DNA of 64,000 nucleotides, taken from NCBI GenBank assembly GCA_009829735.1, contig CM020618.1, forward strand, positions 19,887,346 to 19,951,345, written 5' to 3'. The notes below the pieces were generated by a model. That model worked only from the letters and a program-made list of their open reading frames with translations, was not told where the DNA came from and made no database searches. Below are positions 33,691 to 46,105 of this stretch, in pieces. This DNA is from Pyropia yezoensis (lineage: Eukaryota; Rhodophyta; Bangiophyceae; Bangiales; Bangiaceae). Every line of letters begins with the position of its first letter. Positions within the stretch are counted from its first letter, which is position 1. Made by a program: the position numbers and the translations under genes.

Positions 33691-34595
33691 AGGCAGGCGG
33701 TACAGTCACGACCCGGTTATATGGCACCGTTGCGCACTATGTAGCTCCTCGGCGCGACGGCGGCGCTGGTGACTGACGACGCTGCTGGTGGAAGGGCAGC
33801 GCGTCGTGGGATGCTTGCCGCGTCCGCGGTACGTGTCGCCGCGGAAGCGGCGGTGCTGGGCGCGCGGTCTTGTGTGGCGAGGCATGTGGGTACTAGCGGC
33901 AGCACTTGGTTGGTGGTTCTTGACGATGGCCGCACTCGTCGCGGTCTTTGTGGACGACCGCGGGGTGGGGAGGGGCGCGCGACCGTGTATGTCTAACTCT
34001 GCGCCTTGTTCGGGGTGGCCTTTGCGGATGGGCCCGCTGTGAGGGTGGCGTTCCTGGGGCGCTGGGGGCACGCGTTGTTTTGGGTGGCCCAGGTGGCCAT
34101 GGCCGTAAACGGCCTTGCGGTGCTGGCCGTGCTACCGAAACGATGATGGTGGCAGGGGCCGCGCAGCACAGCTTATCGCCTGTCAAACTTTTCTTGCTTT
34201 TTTGGGAAATTCTCGAGCAAAAACCTGCATAAAACCTGCATCGACCCCCCCGCAAGGCATCATAGACACCGCTTTAACCCCCGCTTCTTGCTTTCTGCCT
34301 ACAACAGCTCGGGCGATTGGTAGTCGCCACCTCCCTAGGTATGACCGGAAGCGCACGGGGCAGGAGAGCACTCTCATGCAGCGCAAAGAAGCGACCGACC
34401 ATCGCTACGCTTGGGAGCAATGTTTATACAAACGCGTTTAAAAACCGCACAATCTCTCGCACTGGTTAAGCAAAAATCTGCGCGACGACAGCTTTCGAGG
34501 GTCTGCACGGAAAAATCTCTCCGCCTTGCTCAACATCTACAACGTGAATTCTGACCAATGGAACGCTCCGTCCAGCAAACAGCAGCGCCACCGCT
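33691..34595. other. Intergenic region, no supported gene
   Basis: No domain, repeat or RNA gene recognised. A plus-strand stretch around 33769-34000 is open but unsupported. Confidence 0.4.
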
Positions 34596-34748
34596 GCGCA
34601 GTGGGTCTAAAACCGAGTACCTACATTTTCGTGCAAGACGGCCCTCAGGGGGTCGTGAGGGCCTGCTTACAGAAGCCGACCCCCCCACAGAGGCCGTAAA
34701 GGCCATCTTGCACGGAAATGTAGGTACTCGGTCTTAGACCCACTGCGC
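34596..34748. mobile_element. Hairpin MITE (153 bp, roughly 48-bp inverted arms)
   Basis: The left arm starts GCGCAGTGGGTCTAA and runs through CCGAGTACCTACATTT. The right arm is its inverse with about three mismatches over 48 bp. The loop (about 60 bp) is also partly self-complementary. The whole unit would fold into a single hairpin. No transposase is present. A target duplication could not be settled, so the parent superfamily is open; the CAGTGGGTC-type end is suggestive of mariner-like MITEs. Confidence 0.75.
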
Positions 34749-35199
34749 TGTTGTCATTGGTTGACAGAACACCGACAGCGGCCGTCGTGTCGGTCATCCT
34801 GGTGGAGATTCTTTGGCCTCAGCCCATCCCCTCGATCAAAAAAGCAAAATTCTGCTCGAGCCGTTCATTTTCGTGCTCGAGCAGGGCAAGAATTTGCACA
34901 ACGAAGCAAGAGATCTGGCCAAAATCGGGCTTGTATCTTGACACGGGATGAGCAGTGCTGCGCCGGGAGGCCCCCGCCACCCCGTCACCAGCTGCCGCAG
35001 CTGCTCCAGCGACTCGGGCCAGCACACTTCGATGCCGCGGCCCTGTCGTGACAAATACTTTTGAACTCTTCCTGGTACATTTGAGAATCAGTGCCATGAG
35101 GGCGTACCCACCCACGTGGACTCACGGGGAGAGTAAAACGAGGCCATATATTGGTTTTCGGTATTCAAGTCCTACTTACATTTCGTCACAACTCGAAAT

Positions 35200-35780
35200 T
35201 TACTTCAGCCAATCAGACGCGCGTAGCACCACGCGCCCGATAGTCTGTTGACTATCGGTGTGACTATTGCAGTTCTCCCAATTTTGTCCCATGTGGACAA
35301 GAGCAAGAGCGAACTGTGTTTGACCAATGATATGACTCAGATGCTGCCTCTCTGGCCAATGACTGCTCTGCATGAGGGTCCGTTGTTGTGAGAACAGTGT
35401 GATCGGGGGTTCTCTCGGGAATTCTGACCACTTCGAGGGCAGAACAAGCACCGGCTGAGCGCTTCGGACTGTTCTTGACTGAGATGACCTGAGATAAAGT
35501 GCCAACCGGCGAGATCCGATGAAGAAACAAGAGTGTTTTGACCAACCAGCGTTCGTTGCGAGAGCAGTTGTGGCCATAGCCAATCATCAGGTTCTTCCGG
35601 CAGACGTGTTGCAGCACGCCATTGGACAGCCCTCTGCTGCGAGCATGCGATTGGCCCTTGCTCTTGTACACTTGCTCTTGCTCTTGTCCACATGGGACAA
35701 AATTCGGATAACTGCAATACCACTCGCTGCTTTGGTCACTCCGATCCAACGGAGGCCTCCCTGGGCTTCATCTGATTGGA
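35200..35780. repeat. Foldback/MITE-like inverted repeat
   Basis: The segment from TATTGCAGTT through AATTTTGTCCCATGTGGACA to AAGAGCAAGAGC (35264-35308) recurs inverted at 35672-35716 with two mismatches. Outer CCAATCAGA/TCTGATTGG motifs near 35207 and 35770 may be the true ends. No coding sequence inside is supported. Confidence 0.6.
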
Positions 35781-36043
35781 TGTCGCTTCGTTACAAGAAT
35801 ATGCGATTTTGCTCCGTAACGTTACATTATAGTCCATTGTCGGATAGTCACGTTGGCGGGTACGCCCTGAGTATCAGTTACTCTTGACTTGAACGGTTGT
35901 GTGTACGATGCGAGTAGTCGATTTCAGTGGAAAGTACCGCTGATACCCTTGATTTCATACCCGTGCAGTTTCTTTGGCCCGATACCCTTGATCAGGCCTG
36001 GTTTGGAGAGGCGATCGACTCCTGCGAGAACGGCCGCAACGAT

Positions 36044-36081
36044 ACTCCCAGTTATATGGCAGGTGACATATATCTGGGAGT
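36044..36081. repeat. Short perfect-stem hairpin
   Basis: ACTCCCAG plus TTATATG pairs with CATATAT plus CTGGGAGT around an 8-base loop. Not followed by a T-run and not next to a gene end. Function unknown. Confidence 0.5.
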
Positions 36082-36559
36082 CATATAACCGGGTTATGAC
36101 CTGGAGTAGCCCGTCTGTACCTTTTGTGGACCATTCTCCAAAAAGTCGACCACTCTACAGGGCCGTGCGCTGCGATCTGGCCACCCCGGCGACTTCGTTT
36201 TTCTCTACCGAACGCCATGTATTGCACGAGAACCGGAGCCTGTTCTCATGCTCTGTCCTTTTTTCAGGAGCTGCCTGTGTGGCTTCTTATTCTTCCATAA
36301 AAAAACTGGGGTCCGAGACGTGCGTTATATCCGTGTTGTGATCATTCTTGTCTTTCTCCTGTATTTTTTCCTGCTGCTGGAGGGCGCTCCGAGAGAGCGT
36401 GGAGACAACCCCCTTCAAAACGACACCTCTACCGACGCCGACGGCCACGCCCGACCGACGCGGGCGTGGCGCTGCCGCTGGCCGGCCACCTCGCCACCGC
36501 CACCGCCGCCGCTGGCCGGCCACCCCGCCACCGCCACCGCCGCCGCCCCCTTCCTCGCC

Positions 36560-37970
36560 CTTCGTCGGGCGCTTGCCTTTGACGGCACCCTCACCCGCCG
36601 GCGCCGCGCACTGCCCCGGCGAGCCCGTGGCGGGCGTCTTTTACACCGACTCGTTTTGGCCGCCGCCGCGTGGACGGGCCCTTCGCGCGGTGCATGCGTC
36701 AGTACGTGCGGGGGGGGTGGTCGGCGGCGCTGCGGGGACGCTACGCCACCGACGATCACTGGGGGGGGGGGGTACGAGCGGCGCGGCGACCGCCCGCTGC
36801 GGGGTCTGGATGACGTGCAGGGGGGATTGGGCCGGCGGCAGCAGCCGAGGCGGCGACCGCACAGGCGGCACCCGCCACAGTGGGCTGAGCGTTGGGAGGG
36901 CGGCGTGAAGGGAGTAGAGGGAAGGCAAAGACGGGGGAGGGGGGCCGGGGGGAGGGGATCGGAAAAGGCAGACGCGTTTCGCATGCGTGGTATGACTATG
37001 TACATACTCACGGGGTGGTCAAAGAGGGGTGGGGTGGGGGGGGGGGCTTCTTGAGGGCCTTACGGGGTGGTCTGTGGGGAGGTGGAGGGCGCTAAAGTTT
37101 AAGCCCTCCAGGGGGCGGCGTAGCGCCTCAACTATTCCCCCGCGAGGCCTGCGATGGGTGTTCCACACGTGGTACTCTCGTCGTCGGAGCTTCCTCCGCA
37201 GCCTGTGTGCCATGATGCAAGAGCCGCCGTGAAAGCCTTGCAGCACCATTAACAGGTGCGGCGGTCGCCGTCGCGAACGCCGTCAACGCTCAAACCGCTG
37301 CGCAGGGGGGGGTGGCACGGCTGACATCCTCTGCGGAGTTGCTGCGACGGTCGGTGGATGTGGAGTGGGTGACTATCATGGGCGCCCTCGCCTGCTAGCC
37401 ACGGATGTCTCCCAGTGGCAGCGTCTCCCCGCGGGAGGCGCTGCAGGTGGGGTCGGCGATGGCGCCACGGCAGCTGCTGGCGTGCCGGGAGTGCTGATTC
37501 AGCTGCTCGTGGCGACCACAGAGCTGTCGGCGACCCGCGCTGGCGCCTACTACCTCCTCTTTGTGACGTCCATCCTGGCTGTGCTGCAGCTGGCCGACGC
37601 GGACCCCCCGCGGCTGTAGTCGCTGGCGCAAGTGCCCCGGGTGGTGGCTGTTGGCGCAACCTACATGGTGGGTGGCAAAGCCCCCGCGTCACTCCCCGCG
37701 GGTTTGCCCCTCAACGGCATGGCCAACCCTCTCTTGCCGCTGCTGGCGCTCTACGCCCCGGGACGCGGGGCGGCGACGTCAGACTGCGAGGAGCCCCTCA
37801 CCCGCCTCGTGCGGTGGGCGGTGGAGCCAACGTCGCCTTCCGGCAAAGGGGACCGCCTCCGTGTCAGTCTGTCCTTGCGGGAGGGAAAATGGGCCCACTG
37901 TCAGCCGATAATCGTTGGTCTATCCACCAGCCGATACTCACACACCGGTGGCCAAAAATGCTACTCTTGA
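36560..37970 (+). pseudogene. Decayed coding remnant(s), family unknown
   Basis: Protein-like stretches in shifting plus-strand frames: PGEPVAGVFYTDSFWPPP (about 36610-36665), then in another frame CMRQYVRGGWSAALRGRY (about 36690-36745). Further on come VARLTSSAELLRRSVDVEW (about 37310-37370) and GVLIQLLVATTELSATRAG (about 37485-37545). The last frame meets TAG at 37617-37619 and then reads on without further stops to 37970 (GLPLNGMANPLLPLLALYAPG). The stop and frame changes suggest a dead gene or transposon protein. An alternative is a multi-exon gene with introns I cannot place. No family recognised. Confidence 0.35.
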
Positions 37971-38189
37971 AAACCCATGATTTGGATGCACGGCCTATGC
38001 ACGTACAGCAAACGGATCCCGCCAAATCACCAGGTGGCGCTCACCACACCGATCGGCGCTGATGCGCCGTGGCCTTCGTCCTCACTCCCCCCACCTCACG
38101 TATCGTCAACCCCACCCGATGTCTGTCGCTGGTGCCCTGCCTCGGCCTTGATGGTGCCGCCGTGCCCCCTCCCCCCCCCCGCTCCTCGA

Positions 38190-41100
38190 ATGGAACCCCC
38201 CAGTGCCGCTGAACGCGGCGCCCGCTGGGCAGCCAGCGCCGTGGCCCTGCTGGCCGCGGCGGCCACGGTCTTTGGCCCGCCCGCCCCCCCCGCGGACGCC
38301 GACGTGGCTGCCCATGGCGGCGGCGGCGACCGCGACGGCAGCGGCGGTAGAGACGGCGTCGGCGGCGGAGGACCTGCCGCGGCGATAGAGCCGCTGCTCC
38401 TTTTGGACGGTGCCAGCGGAGACGGCGCCGCTGCGGCCGCTGCCGACGCGCGGCAGCTCACTGACCTGGCCGTGCGGCTGCTGACGCAGCTGGGGCGGCT
38501 GCTGGTCACGGCGCCCGCCGAGGGCGCCGCCGCCGCCCCCGTGGTGCTCCGTGCCATTGTGGGGGATGTGGCGGCCGGCGGTGACAGCGGCGGCAGCGGC
38601 GGAAGCGGCAGCGGCGGCGGCAGCGGTAGTGACAGCAGCGCCCGTGCCGGCGGCGGCGGCCCTGGCGTGGCCAACGACGCCCCGCTGGGCGCCGCCGCGG
38701 CGGCGGCGCCTTCCCTCCTCCCCCCCTTCTCCCCTACGGTGGCACCCTCCCCCCGCTTGGCCGCCGCGCTCGCGTCGGTGGTGTCGGCAGCAGTGGTGGC
38801 CACCTCCCGCGCGCCCGACGGCGTCGCCCTGTGGGCGGCGCACGCGGCGCTCGCCGATGCGGCGACCGCGGCCGCCGCCACCGACGCGCGCATGGCGGCT
38901 GCAGCCGCCGCCGCCACCGCGGCGGGGGGCACCACCACCACCAACAACGGCGGCGGTGGGGGCCGCGACGCGTCATCGACGCTGCCGTCGCCGTCGACGC
39001 CGCCGCCACCGTCGCCTCCCCCCGTGCCACCGCCGTTTGTGGCGGCGGCGCTGGCGCCACTCGCGGCGGGCGGCGCCGCCGTCACGGGCGTGCCACCAGC
39101 GGCGGCGGCGCGCGCGGCGGCGGCGGTGGTGGCCACCGCTATGCGGTTTGTGGGCACGGACGGCCGGGGGGCACTGTCGTCGCCCCCCTCGACGGCAGCA
39201 GCAGAGTGGGGGGGAGATCGGGGCGAAGGGGGGGGGCCTTCGCTTCCTCGTCCCGTCGGCGTGCCCTTTCTCGACGTGGACATGGGCGCGGCACTGGCCG
39301 CCGCGTCGCGGGCGCCGTGGGGGAGTGTTGGTGGCGGCGGCGACGGCGGGGACGGCGGGGGGGGGGGGGAGGCGCCGCACGAGGCGGCGGGCGCCCGCCC
39401 GTTGCTGCTGTTGCCGCCGCCACTGGCGGTGGCGGGCGCAGCGGCGCACCCTCCTCCGCAGTCGCCCCCCCCGTCCCCCACCCCCGTTCTGAGTGTGGCC
39501 ACGCTGGCGGCGTGCCTCCGCCGCTGGGCTGCTGGTCCTCCTGGCGCGGCACCGGCGGTACTGGGCGCCGTCGCTGCGGCGGTCGCGTCGCACCCGCGCC
39601 TGGCCGCCGCGCTTGTCGCCGCCCCCGGCACGGCGGCCGGCGGCGACGGCGGCGGCAGCGGCGGCGACGGCAGCAGCGCCGTCACCCCCCTCGACTGGGC
39701 CGTGTGGGCAGTGGTGGCGGGCGGGCAAGGCGGCGAGGGGGCAGCAGCGTCTACGGCTGCCGCCGCCGCGGTCGCTGCCCTGGTGAGCACCCCGCAGCCG
39801 GGCGGGGCGGCTGCGCTGGCGGCGCTGCCCCCCGCGGCGGCCGCCCTCCGCGCCGCCGACGGGGGGGTGCGGCGGCTGCTGCGGGCGGTCCTCACGGCGC
39901 TGGCCAGCGGGGTGGTGGCGGCCGCCCCGCCCGTCGGTGGCGGCGGCGGCGACGGAGGCGGCGGCGTCGGCGGAGGCGGCGGGGGTGACTTTACCTGCGG
40001 CGGTGGTGGTGCCGGTGGTGGTGCGGATGGGCGTGGCGCAACGAGCTCCTGGCTGGTGGTCGACGCCGCCGCCGCCGCGGCGGGCCACGTGTGGGCGGCC
40101 ATCTACGCGGCCGTGTGGGCCAAGCCGGCGGCCGCTGACGCCGCCTCTGGCGCCGATGGTGGCGACGACGCCGTCGACGCGCCCGCCGGCGCGGTGCTGG
40201 ACCTCCTCACCGCCGTGCGGGTGGCGCCCCCCCCCGGCACCCCTTCCGCTGCGGCCGCCGCCGCCGCCGCCCGCCGCGCCATTGCGGGCGCGGCGCTGGC
40301 GGCGGTGGCCAGCGTGCCCGGCCTCCGCGGCGCCGATGCCAAGGCGCTGGTGCGGGCGGCGGCGGCGGCGGGGCGGGCCCCGCCGGCGGTGGCGCCGGTG
40401 CTGGGCGCCGCCGCGGGCGCCGCCGCCGCCGCAGCGGCGTGTGCACCAGCGGCGGGGGGGGGAGGGCTGTCCCTCCGACCGCTCGCGACCGCCGACGGGG
40501 GGGCGGCCGACCCCGCAGGAGGTGCCGCCTGGGCGGCCGCCGCGGCACTGACACGGTGCGTTTCTGCTGCTGCCGCCCGCACCGCCGCGGTGGGCGGCAG
40601 CCACCCGCCGTCGGCGGCTCCCGCGACGGCGGCGGCCGCGGCGGCGGCGGCGGTGCGGCTGTGGACGGCGCTCGACGGGCACCCGCCGCGGCAGCCCGGG
40701 GCGCCGTCTGCGGTGGCCGCCCTGGCCGCCCTCACGGCCGCCGCCGCGGCGGCCGCCGCGGCTGGGACGCCCGCCGCGGGCGGGGCGTCGCGCCTCCTCC
40801 CGCGCCTGACGGCGTTGCTCGAGGCGCGCGTCACCGCGGCCGCCGCCGTCGTGCCCGCCTCGGCGCTGGCGGTGGTGGCGGCCGGCAAAGACGACGGCGA
40901 CGGCGACGGCGGCGGCGGCGGCGGCGGCAGCGGCGGCAGCGGTGGTGGCGCGCCCGCCCTGCAGGGGGGTGGCAGACGCGGTGTGGATGTCAAGCCCGGC
41001 GTCGTGGCAGCAGCGGTGGCGGCGGCTGCGGCGGTGGCGGCGGGGGGCGGCGCAGCGCTGCCGACGCTCCGCGTCGACGTCGGGCGGATTGCAGAGGCGG

Positions 41101-41710
41101 TGGGGACAGAGGCGGCGGCGGCGGGTCGGTGGGACCCCCCGCTGGCCACCGTCGCGGCAGTCGTGGCCGCCGCCGCTGCCGCGCTGGGTGCCCGTCTGGC
41201 GGGCGCCGCCGGCGCCGCGGCGGCCGCCGCCGTCACTGCCGACGTCAAGGGGCCGCCTGCGGCCGTATCGGCTGTCGCCGCCGCCGCCCGCCGCCGTGCC
41301 GACCGCCGGCTGGCGCTTCTATCGACGCACGTGGCGCTGCCCGCCGACGACACGGGCGTGGCCGCCGCCGTCGGCGCGGGCCCGGCGGCGGCCGCCGCGT
41401 GGCTTCGCGACCAGCGGGCCGCCACTGTGGCGGCGGCGGCAGAGGCGGCGGCGGCGGCCGCCGCCGCCGCCGCCGCCACAGAGACGGTCGCTGTGGGGAG
41501 GGACGGGGGGGTGGCCCTCCTCCTTCCTCCGCTGCCGTCGCTGTGGCCAGGTGAAGCGGCGGCCGAGGCTGCCGCCGCCGCCGCCGCCGCCGCCGCCGCT
41601 GCCCCCGCCGTCGCCACCACCCCGTGGCCGTCGTCTGGGGGCGGCGGGCCCCCCAGCAGGGTGGGGGTGCCACCACTGCCGCCGCCGTCGCCAAACCCGC
41701 CGGGCACACA

Positions 41711-41748
<38 letters not shown>

Positions 41749-43055
41749 AAGCGGAAGCGGCCGCCGCGCAGCACGCGGGGTGGGTGCGGGCGGCGGTGGT
41801 GGCGGCGGCCTCGTGGACGGGGGTCCTCAACCTGGCTGCCAGCGACAGCGGCCGTGGCGGCGGTGGCGGCGGGCGTGCCGACGACGCACACGACGTGGAC
41901 GCGGCGGCGGCGGGGGCGCTGCTGGCCGCCCGTTGGGTGACCGCCACCGACGCGGTGGCGGCCGCCCGCCTCGCCGCCGCGGCACGGGCGGCGGCGACGG
42001 CGGCGGCGGTGCCGCCGTCGCCGCTAGCTCCGGCGCTGCCGCCGCGTACCTACCGCCTGCGGCGGTCGACGGTGGCGGCGGCGGCAGCGACGGCGGCGGT
42101 GGCGGCTTCCGTGCCCGCCGCCGCCGCCGGCACGGCGGGGAGCGACGCGACGGCGGCCACACCCGCCGGCGGCGTGCTGCCGGCCGACGCGGCGGTGCTG
42201 GCGTCCATTCCGCCCCTGTCCCTCCCCGCCGCAGTTGACGTATTTATCGCCCTCGGCGCGGCGCGGCCGCTGCCCGCCGCCTCGCCGCCCGCCGCCGCCA
42301 CCGCCGCCATCCCCCCAACCGGGGATGGGGTGCAGCGGCCGCACCACGTGGCGGGGGAGGCCGCCCTGCTGCGGCAGCTGGCCGCGTACGTGGCCGTCGG
42401 GGGCCCCCTGCGGGCGCCCCCAGTGTCCCACACCCCCAGGACGGTTGCCGGCGCGGCCGCCGACACGGTCAGCGGCGGCGTCGCAGGGACGTTGCCCGTG
42501 GCGCCCGCTGCCGCGGCCGACGCTGATGGCGGCACGGGGGGTGGTCGGGTAGGGAGGGCCCCCTGCCCGCCGCTGTTGACTGCGCTATTCGCCCCGCGGT
42601 TTGTCACCGCCCTGGCGTGCCGCGTGCCCGCCTACCTGCGCCTCGCCGCGGCGTCCTCGTCGGCAGCGGCAGCGGCGGCGGCGGCGGCAGCCGCCGCCGC
42701 CATCGACGCGACCGCGGAGGAGACCTGCAACGGCAACGGCACCAGCGGTGCCGCCACCGGTGTGCGGGCGTTGGGGGCAGTGACGGCGGTGGCTGCGGCG
42801 ACGCCGCCGTCCCCGGCGGCGGCAACCGCTGCCGACGCGGCGGCCATGGCCGTGGCGGCCGCTGCGGCAGCGGCGGCCGGCCTGCGCCTGTACACCACCC
42901 TGCTGGCCGCCGCCGCCGACGCGGCGCCGATGCTCGCCGCGGCATCCCCGTGGGCGCCCACCCGCGACGGCATCCTGGTCGCCGCCGCGGGGGGGCTGGC
43001 CACGGCCGCCGCTGCCGCGGCCGATGGCGGTGGCTGCGGCGGCAGCGCCGGCGGC

Positions 43056-43087
<32 letters not shown>

Positions 43088-44122
43088 GCGGTCGGCGGTG
43101 GCCGCCTGGGGCGCCGCCGCCGCCGCGGCGGGCCACCCGGGGCTGGCCGCCGCCGCCGCCGACGCGGCGGTCGTGACGGCCGTGTTGGCCGCCACCGGCG
43201 GCGGCGGCGGCGGCGGCGGCAGTGGCGGCGGCGGCGGCGGCGGCTCTGCGGACGGCCTGGCCGTCGCCGCCGCTGCCGCGGTGCGGGCGTCGCTGGTGGG
43301 CGTGCCGGGGCGGCCGCCGCCGCGGCGGTGCCCCGGCGGGGGCGCGGCACCGCTGCCGGGGCTGTCCGCCTGGGCCCGCCCGCGGCTGTCGCCGCGTCCT
43401 CCCCCCGGGGGGGGACGGGCGGGCAGCCACCGCCGCTGCCACCACTGGCTGCCGTTGCCGTCGACGCTGCCGCCACCGCGGCGGCAGCGGGGGCAGGGGC
43501 GGGGGCGCCCCCGCCCCCGCCCCCCGCCACCCCTGGGGCTTTCCACGCCGCCCGCCTGGGGGTGCTGCTCGGCCTGCTCGGCCCGGGCGCGGCGGGCCGC
43601 GCCGAGGCCGCCGCGTGGACGGCCGCCGCCGCGCGGGTCGTGTCGGGCGGCACCCCCGTGGGCGGCGGCGGCGGCGGTGGGGGGGGGGACGGCAGTGGGG
43701 GCGGCGGCCCCCGCCGCCGCCGCCGCCGCGGGCAGTCGCCGCGGATATCCTTTGGGGGCCTCCCGCCGGTGCAGCCGCCGCCCCAGTGGGCGGCGGCGCC
43801 TGTCGCCACCGCCGCCGCCGCCGCCGCCGCTGTCGCCGCTGCCGCTGCCGCCGCTGCTTCCGCGTCCACCGCACCGCCGGCTGTGCCGCACGCCGCGACC
43901 GACGGCCTTGCCGCATCGCCGGCGCTCCGGGGCAGCCGCTTGCCGTGGGTGGCGGTGGGGGTGCTCCGCTGGGCGGCTGCCGCCGCGGCGCCATTGGCGG
44001 CAGCGCCGTCGCCGGCGGCCGACGCGGGGGCGCTGCTGGCCGTCGTGGGCATTGCGCGGGGCGCCGCGCGGGTGCTCCTTGCCGCCGCCGCCACCGCCGC
44101 CGCCGCTGCGGCAGCGTCGACG

Positions 44123-44154
<32 letters not shown>

Positions 44155-45381
44155 TGGGGGGGGGAGGGGGGGCGGAGGTGACTGGGCGGACGAGGGGCTG
44201 GACGGCCCATCCGACACGGACAGCGACAGCGATGGGGGCGGGGGTGGTGGCGGCGGCGGCGGTGGCGCCGCCGGCCGACCCCGCCCGTGGTGCCTGTCGA
44301 CCGCCGCCGCGGCGGCGGCGGCAGCGGCGGCGGCGCGCCCGCTGGGCGCCGTTTTGGCGGCGGTGCTGCCCGCGGTGGCCGGCGGCGGCACCCCCACCCC
44401 CCCCGCCCCCTCGCTCCTCGCCGCCGCCTCCCGGCTGGCCGCCGCCGGTGACGCGCTGGTGGGCGTGGCCGCCGCCGCCCGCGTCGGCGGGTCCCCCGAC
44501 ACGGGGGGCGGCGGCGGCGGCGGCGGCGGCGCCCCCCCGCCCCTCTTCCCCGCGGGCGCCCGGTGCGTCGCCGCCGCACAGGCCGTGGTCGACGCCGCCG
44601 CCGCCGCGTCGGCACGGTTGGCGGGCGACGTGGCCGCCGCCGCCGCGGCGGCGGCGCCACCGCCGCCCGCCGTCGGCGCCGAGTGGGCGCTGCGGGGGGG
44701 GGGGGAGCCGGCCGACCCGCCCGCCGCCACGGTTGTGGCGGTGGCGCGGGGCCCCACCAGCGGCGCCGGCAGTGGCGGCGGCGGCGGTGGTGGTGGGGGT
44801 GGTGGCAGGGACAGGGACGGCAGCCACGGCGCGGGGGGCGGGGGCAGGAAGCGGCGGCGGCGGCAGCGGCAGCGGCGGGACCGGGAGGGCGGCCGCCGCC
44901 GCGGGCGGTGGGATAGGGACGTAACGGGTGGCGGCGGCGGCGGCGGCAGCGGCAGCAGCAGCAGCAGTGACAGCGGCGCCTGCCGCCGCGCCAACCTGCT
45001 CGCCGACAGTGCCAGCAGCAGCGGCGGCAGCGACCGCAGCAGCAGCAGCAGCGACCGCAGCAGCAGCGACCGCAGCGGCAGCAGCAGCGACGGCAACGGC
45101 GGGGGGGGGGGGCGCGGGCGCCCCCGCTTTTGGGCGCACCCCCCACCCGGTGGGGCAGCCGACGGGGACGGCGAGGCGGCGGCGGCGGCGGCGTCGGCGG
45201 CGGCGGCGGGGGGGGCCAACCCCCCGGCGGGGGCCGCCACCGGCACTGCCCGCGACGGCGGCGGCGGCGGCAGCGCCGACGACGGCGACGGTGGTGGGGG
45301 GGGGTGGGGGGGGGGGACGGCGGCTGGGGGGGGGGGCGGGGGGACGACGCGCCCGCCACGCTGTTTGTGCGGCTGCGGTGA
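38190..45381 (+). CDS. Giant Ala/Gly-rich protein (about 2400 aa), two homopolymer frameshifts in this copy
   Basis: Seen: from ATG 38190, a possible hydrophobic N-terminal helix (residues about 10-30). Hundreds of residues follow of Ala/Val/Leu-rich amphipathic segments separated by poly-Gly, Pro and Ser/Asp linkers, suggesting an alpha-helical solenoid-like protein. An acidic DSDTDSDSD-like patch and an Arg/Ser/Asp-rich tract lie near the end, and the C-terminus is ATLFVRLR. A G8 run at about 43407-43414 (G9 in copies 2 and 3) shifts the frame. A second run, 11 versus 12 G at about 45316-45326, shifts it again. Read with copy-2 run lengths, the frame ends at TGA 45379-45381. The function is unknown and I recognise no domain. 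Caution: at this GC every frame is open for kilobases. This frame is preferred because its Leu/Val/Trp/Tyr placement and conserved C-terminus look protein-like, and because it persists in the duplicates. The shifts could be sequencing errors. Confidence 0.55.
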
Positions 45382-45975
45382 GGAAGGGGGGCGGGGGGGG
45401 GGGGGGGAGCGGGACGCCCCGCGCCCCCCACAACCTCCACCCCGCGCACCCTCCTCTTCCGTCCGCGCGGCGGGCGGCGGCGGCGGGGACGCGGGCGGCG
45501 GGGGCACCCGCCCCCGCCGCCATGCGGCGTGGCCGAGTGGCCGAGTGTGTAGCGCGGCGGCCGTGCCCCCCCCCCCACCGGCCGGAGGGGTGGGGGACGC
45601 CCGGTGGGGCGGGGGGGTGGCAGCCACCAATACGAGCGCTTCATAAGGAGGAAAAGAGAAATAAGAGATAGCGCGGCGCTACGGCGCGCGTAGTGGGCGG
45701 GGCGCGCCCGCTGTGGCCGGCCGCGGAGCGGGGCGCGCGCGGCGTCTATTCCGCTCCCCCCCGCCCTCCCACCCCTCAACAGGGGCTCCCCTCCACCCCT
45801 TCCCAGACTGCACCCTCTGTCATGCCTCCAGTCGCCCCTCTCTCCAATCCTGCCGGCCTTACCCCCCCCCGCCCCCCCCCCCCCCCACTCCCCCCCCTTC
45901 CCCCTCCGCAATCCCCACCCTCCGCTTCCAGCTTTGCCCGCTGCCCTGTCGCGTCCCATCCCACGGGCCCCCGCC
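45382..45975. other. Spacer between convergent genes (unit 1)
   Basis: Holds the 3' ends of the plus-strand giant gene and the minus-strand TM-protein gene. A local AT-rich island (45640-45672) stands out in GC-rich surroundings, followed by poly-C at 45862-45886. No gene supported. Confidence 0.5.
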
Positions 45976-46064
45976 TCACGCCACCTCCCCCGCGTCGGGG
46001 GAGAGGGCCTCGGACGCTGCCAGCATTGGCTCTGCCGCCGCCGCCGCCGGCGCCTTGCACCCGC

Positions 46065-46105
<41 letters not shown>

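Noticed and set aside
34751..35051. Short plus frames between MITEs
   Set aside because: No domain, and they cross low-complexity or inverted-repeat DNA.
36044..36081. Hairpin as a transcription terminator
   Set aside because: No T-run and no gene ending there; rho-independent terminators are not expected in eukaryotic nuclear DNA.
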